From positions 10,362,401-10,426,400 of the forward strand of contig CM041086.1 in assembly GCA_023079485.1 (NCBI GenBank): a DNA stretch of 64,000 nucleotides. Direction: 5' to 3'. The DNA is from Archilochus colubris. Its lineage: Eukaryota > Chordata > Aves > Apodiformes > Trochilidae. Shown in pieces: positions 22,001-36,095 of this stretch. The translations under genes and the position numbers were made by a program. Numbering within the stretch: the first letter of the stretch is position 1; each line of letters starts with the position of its first letter. Below the pieces are notes generated by a model. It saw nothing but the letters and a program-made list of their open reading frames with translations. It ran no database searches and was not told the origin of the DNA.

Positions 22001-25000
22001 GCGGTGACTTTACAGCGTGGCCTCCTGTGAGGAGAATTATTCAGAAAGGGTTTCAGGCTCTCAACCATCAAGAGCATTCACTCTCAGGAGCCCAAACATG
22101 ATAGAAAGGCAGCAGCCCTGTGAGGATTTTGCCCTTTGCAGTAGGTGTGTAACAGCCTTCCCACCACCACAAGGAAAAAATGTTTCTCCAGGCTCCCAAA
22201 ACCACTCATACCAAACATTCTGCAATGAACTCGTTCAGCTCCAGGAACAAAGCATTTTTTGCCAGGCTAAGAGCTAAACTGCAGAGGAAATTAATCCAAA
22301 GTACAGAACATGTTAGTAGAAGCTCCATGGAGGCTTTGTCACTGGAGGTAAAATCCCCAAAAAACCCAACTGCAAGCTCATTGCCTGGCTGTGTTTGAGC
22401 AGGACAAAAAGTATATATTTAGTACAAGTGCAGAAGTTGGATTCTCAGCATGTAGGATCTAAGAGTTTTACTTGATGCTATTTTAAGGTAGGCTTTACTT
22501 TGTGCCATTTTTTATAACTGTTTGCAGCACTGCTTGAAAATATTCCCACATGACACCGATATATGGCAGCAAAATATAAAATTATAGAGAGAATGAGGCA
22601 AACCCAATAGTTCTGGTCTGGTCTTAACAGATTTTAATTAATGTTCATCAGCTGCAGCTGATAGCTCAGCCCAGGTTTTTTGAATTAGCACATAACACCC
22701 ATGGAGAGCTTTTATTACAGCTGAGTCTCTCAGAAAGAGGGATGTGGGTTTGGAGGATGGAATTCAGACTTTTTAAACCATTGGAGACCATTTGTGTCTA
22801 CCTGACACCATGACCATGCAGGTGGGTGGGAGGGAGGCACAGGAGGAAGGCTGTATGGGCCCTCCTGGGGGCTGCTACACACAGATTTGAAATGATTTTT
22901 CTGCCCAGAGAAATTATTTTTCTGCTTGGAAAAAAAAAGAATGAAAAAGAAGTATCAGACTCTTTATTGAAGCCTGTTTAAAATACTCTGTAAGCCATAT
23001 CAAATGGTGTAGAATGGATCAGAGCAGCAATCTCAATTTTTAATGAGAATCTGAAATGGGAAGATCTCAGGTACCTCATCCAGGTCAGTGCAAAATTCTC
23101 CTTACATTATGTTCTCTTTAACAAGCTTTAAAGTAATCGAAATAATGCATCCTTTTTCCTATAAAGAGACTAAAGTTACATTTCCTATCAACAGGATAGC
23201 TTTCTTTAACTGAAAACTATCCTTTTATTTCTTTGTGCCAAGTTTTCCTCTCATTCCCATAAAGAATCCATTCTATCGCATGACTGTAGCCTTTCCTTTA
23301 TCTTTTTTTTTAACCTTATGGAAGTTTTTTTTTCTTTACTTTATCTTTCTGATTTTCCTCAAAGCCAGTTGTGATTTTTTTCCCCCCTACATTATTTACC
23401 CCTAGGCTGAATGCACATTTCCCACCTCCTCAATTTAGCAGAGGAATATGAACACATCCAGGGGGGAATTTCTGGACTACGTTACATAATCCCCACAGTT
23501 CCATTAGTAGCCTGGCAAATATAAATAATTCCATTTTGAGTTTGATACAGTCTCCTGAACTGCTTCTGTAAAAACACCCTCATTTAAAGTCACTCTTCAC
23601 TAAAAGAGCAGGAGCTGGAAAGTGTTGTGTGTTTCCATCAACTATGGAAATGATTCTGGTAAATAAGTACTCTAAGGATAAAAGTGGTGATTCTGAGATT
23701 TATTTCCACTGTCTTATGATCTAGACCATGAAAGTAAAGTAACTATTATCTTCTGCTCATATTTTTGAAGAAATATGCTTGCTTGTTAAAGTTGTAGCAG
23801 AGCATCTTCACAGAAGACATTTGTTTCCCTTTGGGAACAGGCAGTACAAATATACTGTATGTAATTTATGTGTACATTTATTTTGAAAAAAAGAAAGTTT
23901 ATATTTTAGGTCAGTGACAATTTGGCAGCTGATAGCATCAGTACTTGTGAGTATTTTCTAAAATGCCACGGTTTTAGTTCTGTTACAGGATAGGATGGAA
24001 AAGCTGTGAATAAAACTGCTAAAATTTCTACTGATACCTCTTCTGGAAATACTTTGGGTTTTTTAAATTACATTGTAAGGACCTTTTTGCCTGAACTCCA
24101 CAATATGTTTTTTGATATTATAAGTGGTTTTTTCTCTGATCTGAATCTCTATGTGCTTAAAAACTTGCAGGAAGCAGTGAAACCTGGGGAAAGCACCATA
24201 TCATTGGAATTTATGAGTATATATGATTTTTTCACTAGGATGTTAGAGACAGGATCATTCCTTAAAATCGTTGCAGGGGAAATAACACAAGTTTTTAAAA
24301 GTTCTTTTTGTGTGTATATGTGTAACATTATCCTTGAATTTACCTCTAAAGGCTCAGATGTGTTGCCATAATCTGTTAACAGCAAACACATTTGCAGATG
24401 TGCAGACAGAATTATCAGAAGTCCAAATAAGACCCCTGTGTAAAGCAGAGCACAACAGAGAAGCAGAGAGCTTTAAGATTTAAGTAGTTTAAAAGTGTAG
24501 CTTATGAAGGAGATTTAGTTTGCTTTTGGAAAGTACATACAATAACACTGTGTGCACTTAGAGCAGAAAGATTAGACCAAGCAATTATTCTGTTAGTCAG
24601 TCCTGGTTTTATAGTAGACCACCTAGAATAAGATATTTCACCAAGATACTTCTTTAAAAATATTTTGTAAGGCAATTTGATTTCTCTTTTATGCTGAATC
24701 AGTCGGGCCTGATGTGCTTGATGATTTTTGTCCCCATTATATTGCTCTTGCAGCAAACAGTGATCTAAAACTTGTGGAGACAGCTCTATATACCTCAACA
24801 TGAAATTGTTAAAAGCAATTTGCTTACACTTTGTAGGCTTTCACTATTCGTGTTGTGACTAAATTGAACTTATCTGTAGTCCTTTTCCTAACTTTGGTAC
24901 AGTGATGTTACCTGCAGAGAAACACACGTGATAAAGAACCATCATGTTCTGAATAAGAGGCAAGAGTAAATGCTGGATTCAGAAGCTTTATCTTTGTGCT

Positions 25001-26110
25001 TCTGAGAAGCTTTCTGAATGAAGCAGAGCACACTTTTTGAAGACTTGTCATCATATTCATTTTGATTTGTGCTCCTCTTTTTGCAGAGCACAACCTGTCT
25101 CCTTTACTTATTGCATTTAAGACATGAGTGGTCTGGGCTGCTGAACAGTGGAAAGGTGCTACACAGGCATTTTATTTCTAGCAGGAAAAAGAGAGATGTG
25201 GAAGGCAGACCTTGTGTATTCAAATTCTGGTCTGCTGATGCCTTGCCAGTTGATGTAGGGATTATTGCATTTGCCTGACAGTGAACAGTCTGAGAAAAAT
25301 CCATAGGCATATCCATCACTGAGAGGGATTTGGAAGATGCTGAAGATCTTTCTTATCTGAAGTGCCAGTGATTGCTAAACTGAATCTCTTTATTTTTAGC
25401 TGATGCCAAGTGTGGGCCCTTTCTGAAGACCAAGTGGAAAGAGATTGACATTCTTCACAAAAAGCCCCTTATGTACTCTATCTTCTGTCATTCTTTCTCT
25501 GTTTAGGGTATTTGAGGTGAAGTTTGTTGGGTTGGGTTTTTCTCATTATAATGCAGTTTAAATATGTATCATGTGTTTGAGAACTTCAAGCAGGGAGGTG
25601 GAAACCTGAAGTCAAATGCTTCAACAGTTGGAATATAATCCTAGAATTGTGCCCCTGCTGCAGTTTGTGAATAACATTCATGCTTTCTTGTAAATTTAGC
25701 TCATTAATGTTTTACCTTCTTTTAGGTTGTCTCACATTCTTTTCATAAAACCTAGCTGATAGCTCTAGAATATTTTAACACACTTTTAAATTCCATACAA
25801 GTAAGACAAATCTCCTGTTTTTTCAGAACTTCCAGGAAACTGAAAAATTAGTTATTTGGAACTTTCTATTTTGAGTTGTGCTCAGGTTTGCAGGTGACTG
25901 CACAGGGCAGTGAATAAAGGTGCTTGAAAAAGCCATCATTAAAGAACTGCCTTATGAACTCTGCAGCTTGCCTAAGAAATGTCATGCATGTCTTCAGCAA
26001 ACTTCAAGAAAATCAGCCTGCAATATTCATATACTGATACGTCAGGGAACTTCATTGTGGCAATATAGTGTTAAATAATCTGAGACAAGGGACTGTCTTC
26101 TTTCATGTGG
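22001..26110. other. Mostly featureless intron/intergenic DNA
   Basis: Moderately AT-rich. The longest ORF, 121 codons at 24006-24371 on the plus strand, has AT-biased Phe/Ile/Ser-rich composition. It is within chance expectation for this base composition and is not called. No repeats of note besides the E-box palindrome. Confidence 0.45.
22647..22662. promoter_or_regulatory. Palindromic double CAGCTG E-box
   Basis: ATCAGCTGCAGCTGAT is a perfect 16-bp palindrome made of two abutting CAGCTG E-boxes (22649-22654 and 22655-22660). CAGCTG is the preferred core of class II bHLH dimers such as MyoD-, Ascl1- or Ptf1a-type factors. Binding and enhancer function are inferred. Confidence 0.35.
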
Positions 26111-26115
26111 GATGG

Positions 26116-26177
26116 TTTCTTTGTTTCTTTTTTTCTTTTTTTCTTTTTCTTTTTTTTTTTTTTTTTTTTTTTTTTTT
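26116..26177. repeat. T-rich tract ending in about 28 T
   Basis: Blocks of TTTC/TTTTTC lead into an uninterrupted run of about 28 T residues. It could be the reverse complement of a retrotransposon poly-A tail, but no element body is recognised on the right. Confidence 0.9.
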
Positions 26178-28641
26178 GAGAGGAATATAGTTCTGTGTTT
26201 GATTTTTTTAATAAGAGCTTGGAGATTTTTGGAAGAGACCTTGGTTGGAGATCAGCTTTTAAACCTGAGCTCCAAAATTTGGCAGAAGGCAGAAGTGTTG
26301 CCATGGCAACCCATTCTCTAACACTGTATTACTGAACCTCCTGCCAGTTCATCCACAGTTGAATGCTGAAGGCAACCTTAGAGGGTATTATGTCTGTCTT
26401 GGAACAGTTCAGCAGGCCCCAAAATAGACTGACTTGAGTATATGAACAGCTATTTGGGAAAAAAAATAACAATAAAGTGTACTCACATACTATTTTTTTA
26501 TCTTGATAGTGAATTTTCATCATCTTGGTTAAACTTGTGGGTGTTTTTAGTGAGTGGAGGTGGTTCACAGTCATCTTAAGTTAGATGGATGATGATGACT
26601 TTCATTCTAGAATAGCTTAGGATGCTGTATTGACATCTTCCTTTGGAAGCAGTGGTCTAGGGGGGGCTGGGAAGTGTCCTTAAGGAAGTGCAGTTAAGAC
26701 TGGAATCCATTTACAGCACATTCATCCTTACACCAAGCACCTTCAGGTCTGAGCAAAAGGAAACCTTTACGTTGGATTCAGAGCAAACAAGCTGAACTAC
26801 AGCCTGGCTTCCCAAATCCTCCGAAGGCTGAAGCCAGCAACATCTTGTTACTCAAGTAGAGAGGTTGATTTGCTCAGCATTGAGAAATAAGAGCAGAAGT
26901 AGTCAGTCCCACTGGAGAGCAGAACCAGCCCAGATCCCAAATCCCAGGGCTGTTCTGGCTCCAGCAGCCTCTGCTGCCTGGGTCTCTTGAGGCTCCAGGA
27001 GCTGCAGCTTGCCCAGCAGAGCAGGCTCAGAGCTGCACCCATCTCTTTGGGTGCTGGGGTGAGATGGGAGATGACTGGGAGTTATCCACTCCTAAAACCT
27101 GGCCAGCTGGTTTCAGGGGAGCACCCTCAGTCCAGGCAATTTTTATCATCTACAACCCTCAATACAATCTGTTTGTTACTTTTTTTCTCACAGTGCTGGT
27201 CACCAAAAAAAAAAAAACCAAACCCTACAAAATATAGAATTATTTTACTTTTGCTCATATCCTCAGGTTTCTGAATCTCAAGGACTACTTTCTATATTTG
27301 TGTTTGTTATTACTGTGGGAATATCTGTATCTCTTTTAGCATTCCACTTTCCAAACTCGTGCTTGGTGTAGCTGCTAGCCCAAATACCTTACTGCTCTGC
27401 ACCTCTCTGTGATTGCTTCCTAAGCTGTTTCTTTGTTTTGAAATACTTGTACTGTGATACACTTGTCAAGATGTGCACAGAAAATAAGCCCTAACCAGAA
27501 ATCCGTGTCAAATAATGCAAAACTGGCAGTTTTGTTCAAATTAATGATGACATATAATTTGCCACGAGCATCAAAGATTCCAATACTGTTTTCTTGCTGG
27601 CAGCATGAAAAGCGCTTCTTTTTTTTAAGTTGGATGTTGGTTTTTGGGTTTTTTTCACTCAATGGTATAAAATGAAGCTTCTATTCATAATTACACAAAT
27701 TCTGTTATTTATCTCTCGATCTAGTTAATAATGGCACTTAATAAAATGTTTAATAAAATGCCATCCTTCTTATGACATTAAGCTTTTTATGGTCCATCTA
27801 TGACACAAGATTAAAAGAGGAGTCACATGGGTTACTGGTAAGATTCTACCTTTTTTTCAAATAGTTTGACTTTCATGCTTTAGCAAGCTGAAATATTTAT
27901 ATATGAGTAACATATATTTTATAATTTATCTATACATTAATATATTATCTATATTACACAACATGCACTTTTTAATATAGAGGTTTATGTATATAAATTT
28001 CAATATTTTGAAGTAACTTTGTGGGTGATCTGCGTGTGGAGGAGTAGTTTTGGGAATTTATCTTTCAAATCTAGGAGGAGATTACTGCTTAAGGCAGGGA
28101 AAGTGCTATGTTGTGTGTTTGAAACAGAGCAGATACCAAACCTGTGGATTTCTTGAAGGGTTTCTGGTTGATTACAGATGCTGTTTACCATAAATTGAAA
28201 CAAAACATTGACTTGTGATGCCAAGTTACCTCGGTGGTAGGAGGAATAGGAAATTTCACTGGATTTCCCCCTTTTAAACAGTTTTACATTTTACATGTTA
28301 GAAAAATGAATTCCACCTGAATTTTATTCTCAATTTACTTCTACTTGGAAGCTAAAAACCCTACTGGTGAGCACTCATTAAAATTGGACTCTTTTCTCTG
28401 AGGAATTGAAGAGCAGATGTGTTTAATGTCATCTTAATTTTATATCCTTCATTCTGCAGGAAACACAAAATCGGGGGGGGGAAGGGGTAAAGCAGCACTT
28501 TAATTTGTTTTTTTTACTGAAATTTTGGTCTTGAAGAGATCATGAAAATGGAATTTTTTGTACTTCTAATGCACAAAGCTGTACCTTGGCTCTACTTAAA
28601 GAGTGTTAAGCAGAGGAGTGAAGTCACCTTTGTCACTGCAG
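26178..28641. other. AT-rich single-copy DNA
   Basis: No gene is seen. A G-run (G9-AA-G4) lies at 28473-28487, and a moderately GC-rich patch at about 26,930-27,130 has short ORFs on both strands only. Confidence 0.45.
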
Positions 28642-28788
28642 GATTTTGAGCCTGCTGAAAGCTCCAACAGCCTGAAAGCTGCTCTGCCTTTGGCAACCCA
28701 TCCAGAGTCCCAGTGGTTCAAGGAACACTGCAACATTCCTGCTGGAATTCAGAGCTTCTATTCAGCTATCAAGGGAATCTCCAGCTGA
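28642..28788 (+). CDS. Very weak candidate terminal exon
   Basis: An acceptor (CACCTTTGTCACTGCAG) is followed by 48 open codons and TGA. The reading starts DFEPAESSNSLKAALP and ends YSAIKGISS. Base composition is more GC-rich than the flanks. No polyadenylation signal or partner exon was found, and an unidentified repeat is as likely as a coding exon. Confidence 0.15.
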   Translation, partial: DFEPAESSNSLKAALPLATHPESQWFKEHCNIPAGIQSFYSAIKGISS

Positions 28789-28893
28789 CCCAGTAAGGCT
28801 TCTTACACTAAACCCATCCAAAAGAGAAGCCAAGGGCTGGCATGTTATAAATCACATTGCTTTGATCTGCCTGTCTTCCAAGTTTTTTTACCC

Positions 28894-28917
28894 TTTTTTT
28901 TTTTTTTTTTTTTTTTT
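28894..28917. repeat. Poly-T tract (24)
   Basis: Twenty-four T residues followed by AAAGG. No adjacent element body was identified. Confidence 0.9.
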
Positions 28918-29489
28918 AAAGGAATATAAAAATTGGCTGTTTACTACATAGATGCAGTTGCTTGCCCACTCACTGCAAGCTGCCCTATCATAATTTTTTT
29001 TTGTGCTTGTTAGGAAACTGGATGTATGGATCTTCATTGCTCCATCCTGCAACTGGGGATCTAAAGCAACAATCCTTAGCCAGTTTGTCTCCTCTTAATG
29101 CTGAGGTCCTGTGTAGGAGTGAGGATTACCATATAGAATTATACATGGAAATATAAATGGACTTATTGTCCCATGGGACTCAATGCAAGCTTGCCAAGTT
29201 CAGCAGCTTTCATAATAAATTCAGTCATGTATTGTAAAGTGTAATATAAAACACATCAGCTGCTTTTATCCTTTCATATTTACTGTTTAAGATCCTGTAG
29301 GCTTTTCAGTAGCTCTGGAGCTATACCCAGTGCACAGCATGTGCTGGTTTATCTGGGAGATCCATAGATGTCCAGTCTGAAGGACATCTCAATAATGGAC
29401 AAAGAGCCAAGATCTGTGCTTTGGGGATGAGCAAAACAATTTCCAAACCAAGCCCCCTGTGTCAGGGGTGTCCTCCACAGGCTCATTCC

Positions 29490-29870
29490 TCATTGCCATG
29501 TAATCAGGAAAGCAGCCCTGAGTTCTAGTGTTCTGTGTGCAGATTTAGGGACAGGAAAAGCCATCAGCTGCACAGAGGCTGAGGGTGCTTGGGGACAGCA
29601 AAAATGTGTGAGAGATGGTCCAGGAGAGCTCTGGCAACCAAGGGCTGCTGTAGGCACTGGCTCTGCAGGCTGCTTTCTTGGTGACTCCAAGAGCTTGTGC
29701 AAGGCAATAAATTCCTTCTCTCTGTGCACTGGGACCATCTCCATCCCACTTTTGGCTTCAAACTCAGCCTCTTCCCATCCCTCACTATATACTATACATC
29801 CCCTTGCTCCTCCTTTCTCCTCTGGAGAAACAAATCTGAATTTTGCTGTTTCATTGCTGGGGGTTTAACC
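29490..29870. other. GC-richer island with AATAAA, possible LTR remnant
   Basis: Four overlapping ORFs of 60-86 codons are open on both strands, a sign of composition and not of coding. GGCAATAAATTCCTTCTCTC near 29703 is reminiscent of an LTR polyadenylation region. TG...CA boundaries were not found, so the identification is only a suggestion. Confidence 0.2.
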
Positions 29871-32800
29871 TACCTCTGACACAGGGAAGATTTTCAGGTC
29901 TAGTAGCAGTTTAGGAGGAGAGAGAGGCTGAGAAAGACTTTCCCCTGTGGCAGATGGAAAGTGTCTTGGTGTAACATTTGCATTTCATTGTTTGAATAAC
30001 TTCATCTTTTAAACCAAATGCCCAGGAATATTTCCATTTTTTTGCAATCCTCGTGTTCATTCGGTACCTATAAGAAAATTTACCACTAAACACAAGACAA
30101 TCTGAGTTTAAAACCAACAATCTCTACTTGCTGCACTTGTAATAAATTTTAACACTGGATAACTTAGTTTGCTAGATTTGAATGATACTCGTTAAGGTGT
30201 TTCCCTGTCTTCAAAAATTAAAAACACTGCAATATTTAAAATAACTCTACTGTTCATTTTAAGGCATATGTTACTGCATATGTTTGTATTTCTGTTTTTC
30301 TTAATGTGTAGGATTTTTTTTGCATATATTGGTATTTCATTTGGAACCCAGGAGGAATTAATGTTTATAGGGGCTGCTTGAATTCTTTTTAGCTCTGATT
30401 TTTAAGCTTTCTCCTCTGGGAGTAAGTGAAAGAGTCCCAAGAAGCATAAATAGAAACAAAGACATGAGAAGAGAGAAGGGAAGGAGATGGCAACAGCAGC
30501 ACACGTTGGGTTTTTTTAATGTCATTGATGTAGTGCAGAGATGACTGTGTTATATTCTCTGTGCTCGTTTTAAGTGGTGGAAATACCATATTTTCACACT
30601 TATAAAATGAATTTTGAGACATGAAATTTAGACAATAGAAGGAGGTACTCCAGCTAAAATTATAACTCATGTTAGAGGATTGAGCTCCTCTCAAACTCCA
30701 TGAATCTTCAAAAACAAACTGAAATTTTTTCCAGACCAACAGAAAAACTGGTGGTGCCTTTTAGAGATCTTAGATTTTTTTGTGGGGTTTCTTTCCAGAA
30801 TCATCCATTTCTTCGACATGGTTTCCTAATGGTGAACTGGTGAACACTGAATGAACTGGAAGATTGTTTTCCCCTGGCCCCAGTATTTTGTAAGCTGTTA
30901 AACTCTGGTCAGGAACAGTAAACCTTATGTTAACAGTATTTGACAATGAGGTTGTCTTTCAGCCAACTTATGAGTAGTTTTAGCAATTTATGTAATAAAT
31001 ATTTCCACCATATTTTCCAAATAACTTGTCATGGAATCACTACTTTAGAGAGAAAGTGCTCTGTATTTAATTCAACTGGGAATTTTCCCTTCTCATATCC
31101 TTCCAGAACGGAATTAAAATTTAAAACATGTACATTTAACAAAAACATTTTTATGTCAACATGTCACTCAACATTCCTTGCCTGTTAACTGTGAGACATT
31201 TTTTTTCAATTCCCATCAGTAGATAAAAAGGAAAGTCTAATAGATAACCTTTAGCATTCAAAAAATAGATTTCAGTTTTATTTTTGCAAGCCGTATAAAA
31301 TGAGTAAGTTCCATTTATATTCTGACAGGCAGAAAAGCTTTAGGTTTGTGGGGTTTTTTTCCAAAGTGCTGCCTGTTCAATCAAAGAAACTCATTACTGA
31401 AGTTGCTAAAGAGTGGGTATTAATACTAAGTATGTCCATTCCATATTAAACGTATTATTCTGGCAGAAGGATATTTTCATCTCCAGATCACAGCAGAAGT
31501 AATTAGAATTCAAGGCATTAATTATACTTCAATTAAACCAAACCATATTTCACAGGATTGTTTTGCCAGTATGAGGAAGAAGTCTGTCTCCTCAACAGCT
31601 AGTGAAGTGCTTTTGACAAATTATAAAATCACTGAAGCCAAGTAGAACTGTTCAAGTCAATTAAGTGTGTCCATGCAGGAATATATACATTAAGTAAACA
31701 GAGGAGCAAAAAATACAGAAGTATTTTAAAGTTTTTCAGGAATGTGCAGCTGTTGTTTAAAATCACAAATAATAATGAAATCTGCCTTTTTTGTGCTCTC
31801 TGTGCACTCTTGAAAAGTCCATTGGTTTTGGTTATTATTGTTATTATTCTTTGGTTTTTAGGAATTTTTTTTCCGGAATATAAGCAAGTGTTATCAGCAA
31901 AGCTTTTTTTCTTAGTACTTTAGGGTCAGGTTGAACAGCAGGGAAACACCACTTTTCCTTAGTAAGAAAAGAGTGACTGGTGTGTGCTGCAAATCAGTGA
32001 CAGATCCTGCAGCTCAGTGTTTTAGTCTACACTTTAGTGGTCAAGAGAGAGAAATGTATATGGTGACTGTTGGGATTTGTAGTCTATGCTATTAGTTTTG
32101 GACGGGGTTTTTTGTTATTTATTTATTTAATTAATTTAAGCAAACTATAGACAAAGAAGCCTGGGAAATAAAAGCCTCTTTTGGTTCTGTCCAATGCTTT
32201 TTCCTTTCACATGATGGTGGTATAGAGGTAATAGTGGGGACAGTGAGCATTCATGGACACAGACTGCTGAGAACACGTAGCCAGTAGAGCAGCATTTCAC
32301 ATCTCAGGCTTAATCAACTGTAGACAAAACTTTGGATCTGGTAGATATCTGACTTCTATTTTTGAGTTATGCTACGAAAAGGACACGAGCAGAGCTCACT
32401 GAAAAATTCCTCTTCTTACAGCTTCCAATAAATTCCTAATTAACATTTGTTTACAAGTTCATTATAACACTTGCATAATGTATGACAATGGCTGCAGAGG
32501 GATTTGAACACTGATGCTCAGTAATATGAAAGATTCTGCATTATTTCTTTGTAGTTTTTCTTAATAGTCTCACTTATTTCCCAAGTTTCTCATACCTGAA
32601 GGTACTTAGTGAGTAATTCTTACTATAATCAGTGAAACTGAGCTTTTCATGGGGAAAGTGCACAATAGATGCAAATTGAAGTTAAACTTCAGAATCTGCT
32701 CTGGGATTTTTGTGATATTTGCATGAATCTACGATGTTTTTGTGTCCTTTTGTGTGATACATTGATTCTAAGTTTAATAGAAAATCTATTTGTATTTTGG

Positions 32801-35764
32801 AGAAGGAATTGATTAGCTGAGAAAGGTCGATGTGTTTTTTGCAGATTGATCAGTTATATTTATCAGTTAATTTTCTGAAGCTATACAATATGAAAACATC
32901 ATTATACTAGAAAAAACCACAACACCTAACTGCTATTCTGTCCCACTTCGTTATTTAGAAAAAAGGTGACTGTTTCTTGCTGTTCTCATTTTTCTATGAA
33001 GGAAGTAGTTCCTTGGAAACTGTTCTCAACCTGATTTCAGATAAAGTCTATTCCTGTTAAATATTATTGGGCTGCAAAAAAAATGCTTTTTCTAAAGATG
33101 AAGAGCTATGTCAGAGTTTTACCAGATGACCTCTTTCCTCGTGCTGCTTAACATGTTAGGCTAGATTCTTGGATACATCATGTAAGACTCCAAGTGATTA
33201 GTCACAGCCTTGAGTTGATAATCAGTTTGAATTCTTCATTTCTCCTCTCCTACAAAACACTGTGTCCCCATGCTGAGGTTTGGTCTTGGATACCTTTCAG
33301 ACAGTTTCTCTGCTTGAAAATAATCAATGCTGAGCCAGAGACTGAGAAGTGCAGTTCTCTGGTTTGGTGGATAGGGCTCCAGGGCTAGGTAGGTTCCTAT
33401 CCACTTCCCAAGGATGTGTATTTTATTAAATAATCACAAGAGAAGTGCAGAAAAGGTTTGTCTGTTCTTCAAGATAAGCACCATGACTGCTGTAAGCCTG
33501 GATTCTTCCTTTGTCTGTTTGATATCTGGGAATGTGCATCCCTCACTCCTCAGGGAGCTTTCTGATGTTTACCACAGCCCAGAGCAGTTTGTAGTCTGAA
33601 GAGGATGAGAAGATCTGATGATTGTGTCCTGCCCTTCTCTCAGCTTTACATCAGACTCAGGACAGCACTGAAAGGGGCATCCCAGCTTGGGGGAAGTGCT
33701 GTAACCACTTAGTTTTGTGTGAAAAGCAGGTACCTGCCCTGGTCTGGTCTGGTTTTTAGTGAAATGTTTCTGAGCACTGTCCCTACAAACATAAGTGTTA
33801 TGTTTGGAATATTTTGAGTCCCAGCCTTCCTTACTGAATGCCTGACTGAAAGTACACCCAGTTTGAAAGTCCTGCTCTCTCTAATGTATGAAGAAAGCAA
33901 CTCAGCTGTTCCCAAATCCTGACATTGTGTGCAAAGCAGTACTTAAAATCTGTAGGCAACTTCAATCTTTAAACAGTACACAGGCTAAATGAATAATTAG
34001 ATTTTAAGAGCTTGGAGCAAAGCTTTTTAATCATGAAGAGTTATTACCAGACTGGATATTTAAGTCTAGTATTTTGTGGCTTAGTATTGTATATCTTACT
34101 GCTCTTCTTTCACATACTGTTGATCTGATTGCGATAGCTACTTCTTTCAAGAAACATTCTCTCTAATACTGCCTCTTGCACAATGGAATGGACTTTCTGC
34201 ATTAGCTGATATGTAGATGAGGGGTTTTTGGTCTGGTCTAGTTTTGGGTTTGTTTTTTTTCTTTTTTTCTTTGTCTTTCTTTCAAAACCTGAACTCTCCT
34301 GTTTATGTCATATGCAGAATGAAAAACTTTCCATAAAAGAAAGTTTAATGCTACTCTTCAAGGCTTTATGAAATATCAAACTAAGGGTTACATGGGTTCT
34401 CTCAAAAGAGAGAAAAGCAGACAGAATTGTGAGATGTTCAGCCACGTGAGGATAAATGAAAGACTGTTTCAGAGTGAAAGCCTTTCCAACATGTGCATGT
34501 GAGAATGGATTAGCAAGTCTGCAGTGCCTCTTTGGATATGACTCAGAAAGCTGTTTCTATTTAATTAGACAGGAAAATTGTGACACAGTCATGGTTTGTG
34601 CCTTAGAATAACAAGTGTTCAGCAATTTGCATTGAATGTTGGATCTCTTGCAGAAGGAAAAGTGAAGCATAAACTTGAAATGATTTATTTTACAAAATAA
34701 GTTTGCTTTTTTTTTTCTTTTTATAATGTATGCATTTTTTCTGACATTTTCTTCCTTCTGGAAGTTGCATTCCATTTCTTCTTCAGTTACATTGCTTTAT
34801 GCCCAAAGATAAAACTGGTTGTGAAGTTAGCAAAGCTTGTTAAATAAGCTGTCAAAACATGAACTGTTTCATACCTTAGAGCTCAGTAAGAGACAATTTT
34901 ATGCAACTTAAAATTAAAGTCTTTCAGTGTCACCTTGTTGGACAGCCTGGAGATAGTTTGGATGTAGCTACTGTTCATTATGATGCATCTGTAGGCTATT
35001 CAGTTTCAATACTAAATTATGAAAAAACACCAGAGTCTTAGCAAAACTAGCATGATAAAAGGGAGTTTTTTCTTCAGGAACAAGGTTTAAATTAAAATGA
35101 AAATATTATAAATGGGGTTTGTAGTGCTATAGTAGGGTTTGGGTAGATATGTGTCAGACTTCTTTCTGTGTGATAGAGAATCCTGAGTTTCAGAGAGGTG
35201 AGAAAAAAGCACTTTGAGTGAGAACTTTGTGCACTTCAAAGTAATCAACTTGCTGTCTTTGCATTTCTAGCAAGGGCTCTCTTCTGAAGTCTGACTAAAA
35301 ATAATTTATTTGAGAATTTCATGTTAATTCAATTACATGTGCAAGCTGGGTTTCATTTGCACCCACAATAGGGTGAGAACTGGCTTAAAGGTACTACAAT
35401 CAAATACTGGCTAGAGCTAGAAGAAGCAGGTTTTGTATTGGAATAGTAAAACTCCGGAATAGTTTTATCTTAGTATAGCTAGGAGCTCTGACTATCAGGT
35501 TTTTATTTAAAATTCAGCTATTAGAACTGAATTCCTGTTGCCATGAATGTCAAAGGAAAAACTGAGAATACAGTTGTCCCAAGCTCCTCTTTATGTATTT
35601 GATACAATGTAAAAATTTCTATTTTGATTTCTTTAAAAAAAAAAAACATTTAATAAGACTATAAATTTCTACATAATTAAGCATAATTTGAGAAGAAATA
35701 GAGAAGGAAACATTATGCCAATGAGTGAATTCATAATTCACTTTCTTCTTAGAATAAATATTTC
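29871..35764. other. AT-rich DNA, no gene seen
   Basis: Single-copy, AT-rich sequence with scattered T-runs and G/T tracts, for example at 34,225-34,280. ORFs up to 116 codons (30389-30739, minus) show no splice-site or codon support. Confidence 0.45.
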
Positions 35765-36095
35765 CTGGGATGGGGCTTCTACTACCTCTTTGGGTAACCA
35801 GTTCCAGTGTTTCACCACCCTCATTTTAAAAACATTCTTCCTGTACTAGTCTAAATCCACCCTGTTTTAGTTTAAAGCCATTACCCTCTGTCCAGTTGCA
35901 ACAGGTGCCCTCATGGGTTTGTCCCCAACTTTATGAAAAACTGTATGTAAGTATTGAGATGCCACATTCAGGTTTCCCTGGAGCCATCTCCTGGCTGAAC
36001 AACCCCATCTCTTGGGATTTCTTCATAGAAGAGGTGTTCCATCCCTCTGATCAGTCTTTTGGCCCTCTTAAATGTTTTATGCTGCTCTGATTCAG
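35765..36095 (-). mobile_element. CR1 LINE 3' region, antisense
   Basis: The plus strand carries the complement of CR1 in order. TAACCAGTTCCAGTGTTTCA is followed by ACATTCTTCCTGTACTAGTC, then GCCATTACCCTCTGTCCAG. After these come CATCTCCTGGCTGAACAACC and TTCATAGAAGAGGTGTTCCA. This is one of the clearest CR1 copies in the window, about 330 bp, and lies on the minus strand. The 64-codon ORF across it is incidental. Confidence 0.85.

Noticed and set aside
24006..24371. 121-codon plus-strand ORF
   Set aside because: At this AT content one or two ORFs of this length are expected by chance in 64 kb. Composition is Phe/Ile/Ser-rich, and there is no promoter or splice context.
26071..26304. ORF with a poly-lysine run on the minus strand
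   Set aside because: It is simply the translation of the T-rich tract at 26116-26177.
29490..29870. Complete solo LTR
   Set aside because: AATAAA is present, but no terminal TG...CA, target-site duplication or matching second copy could be located.
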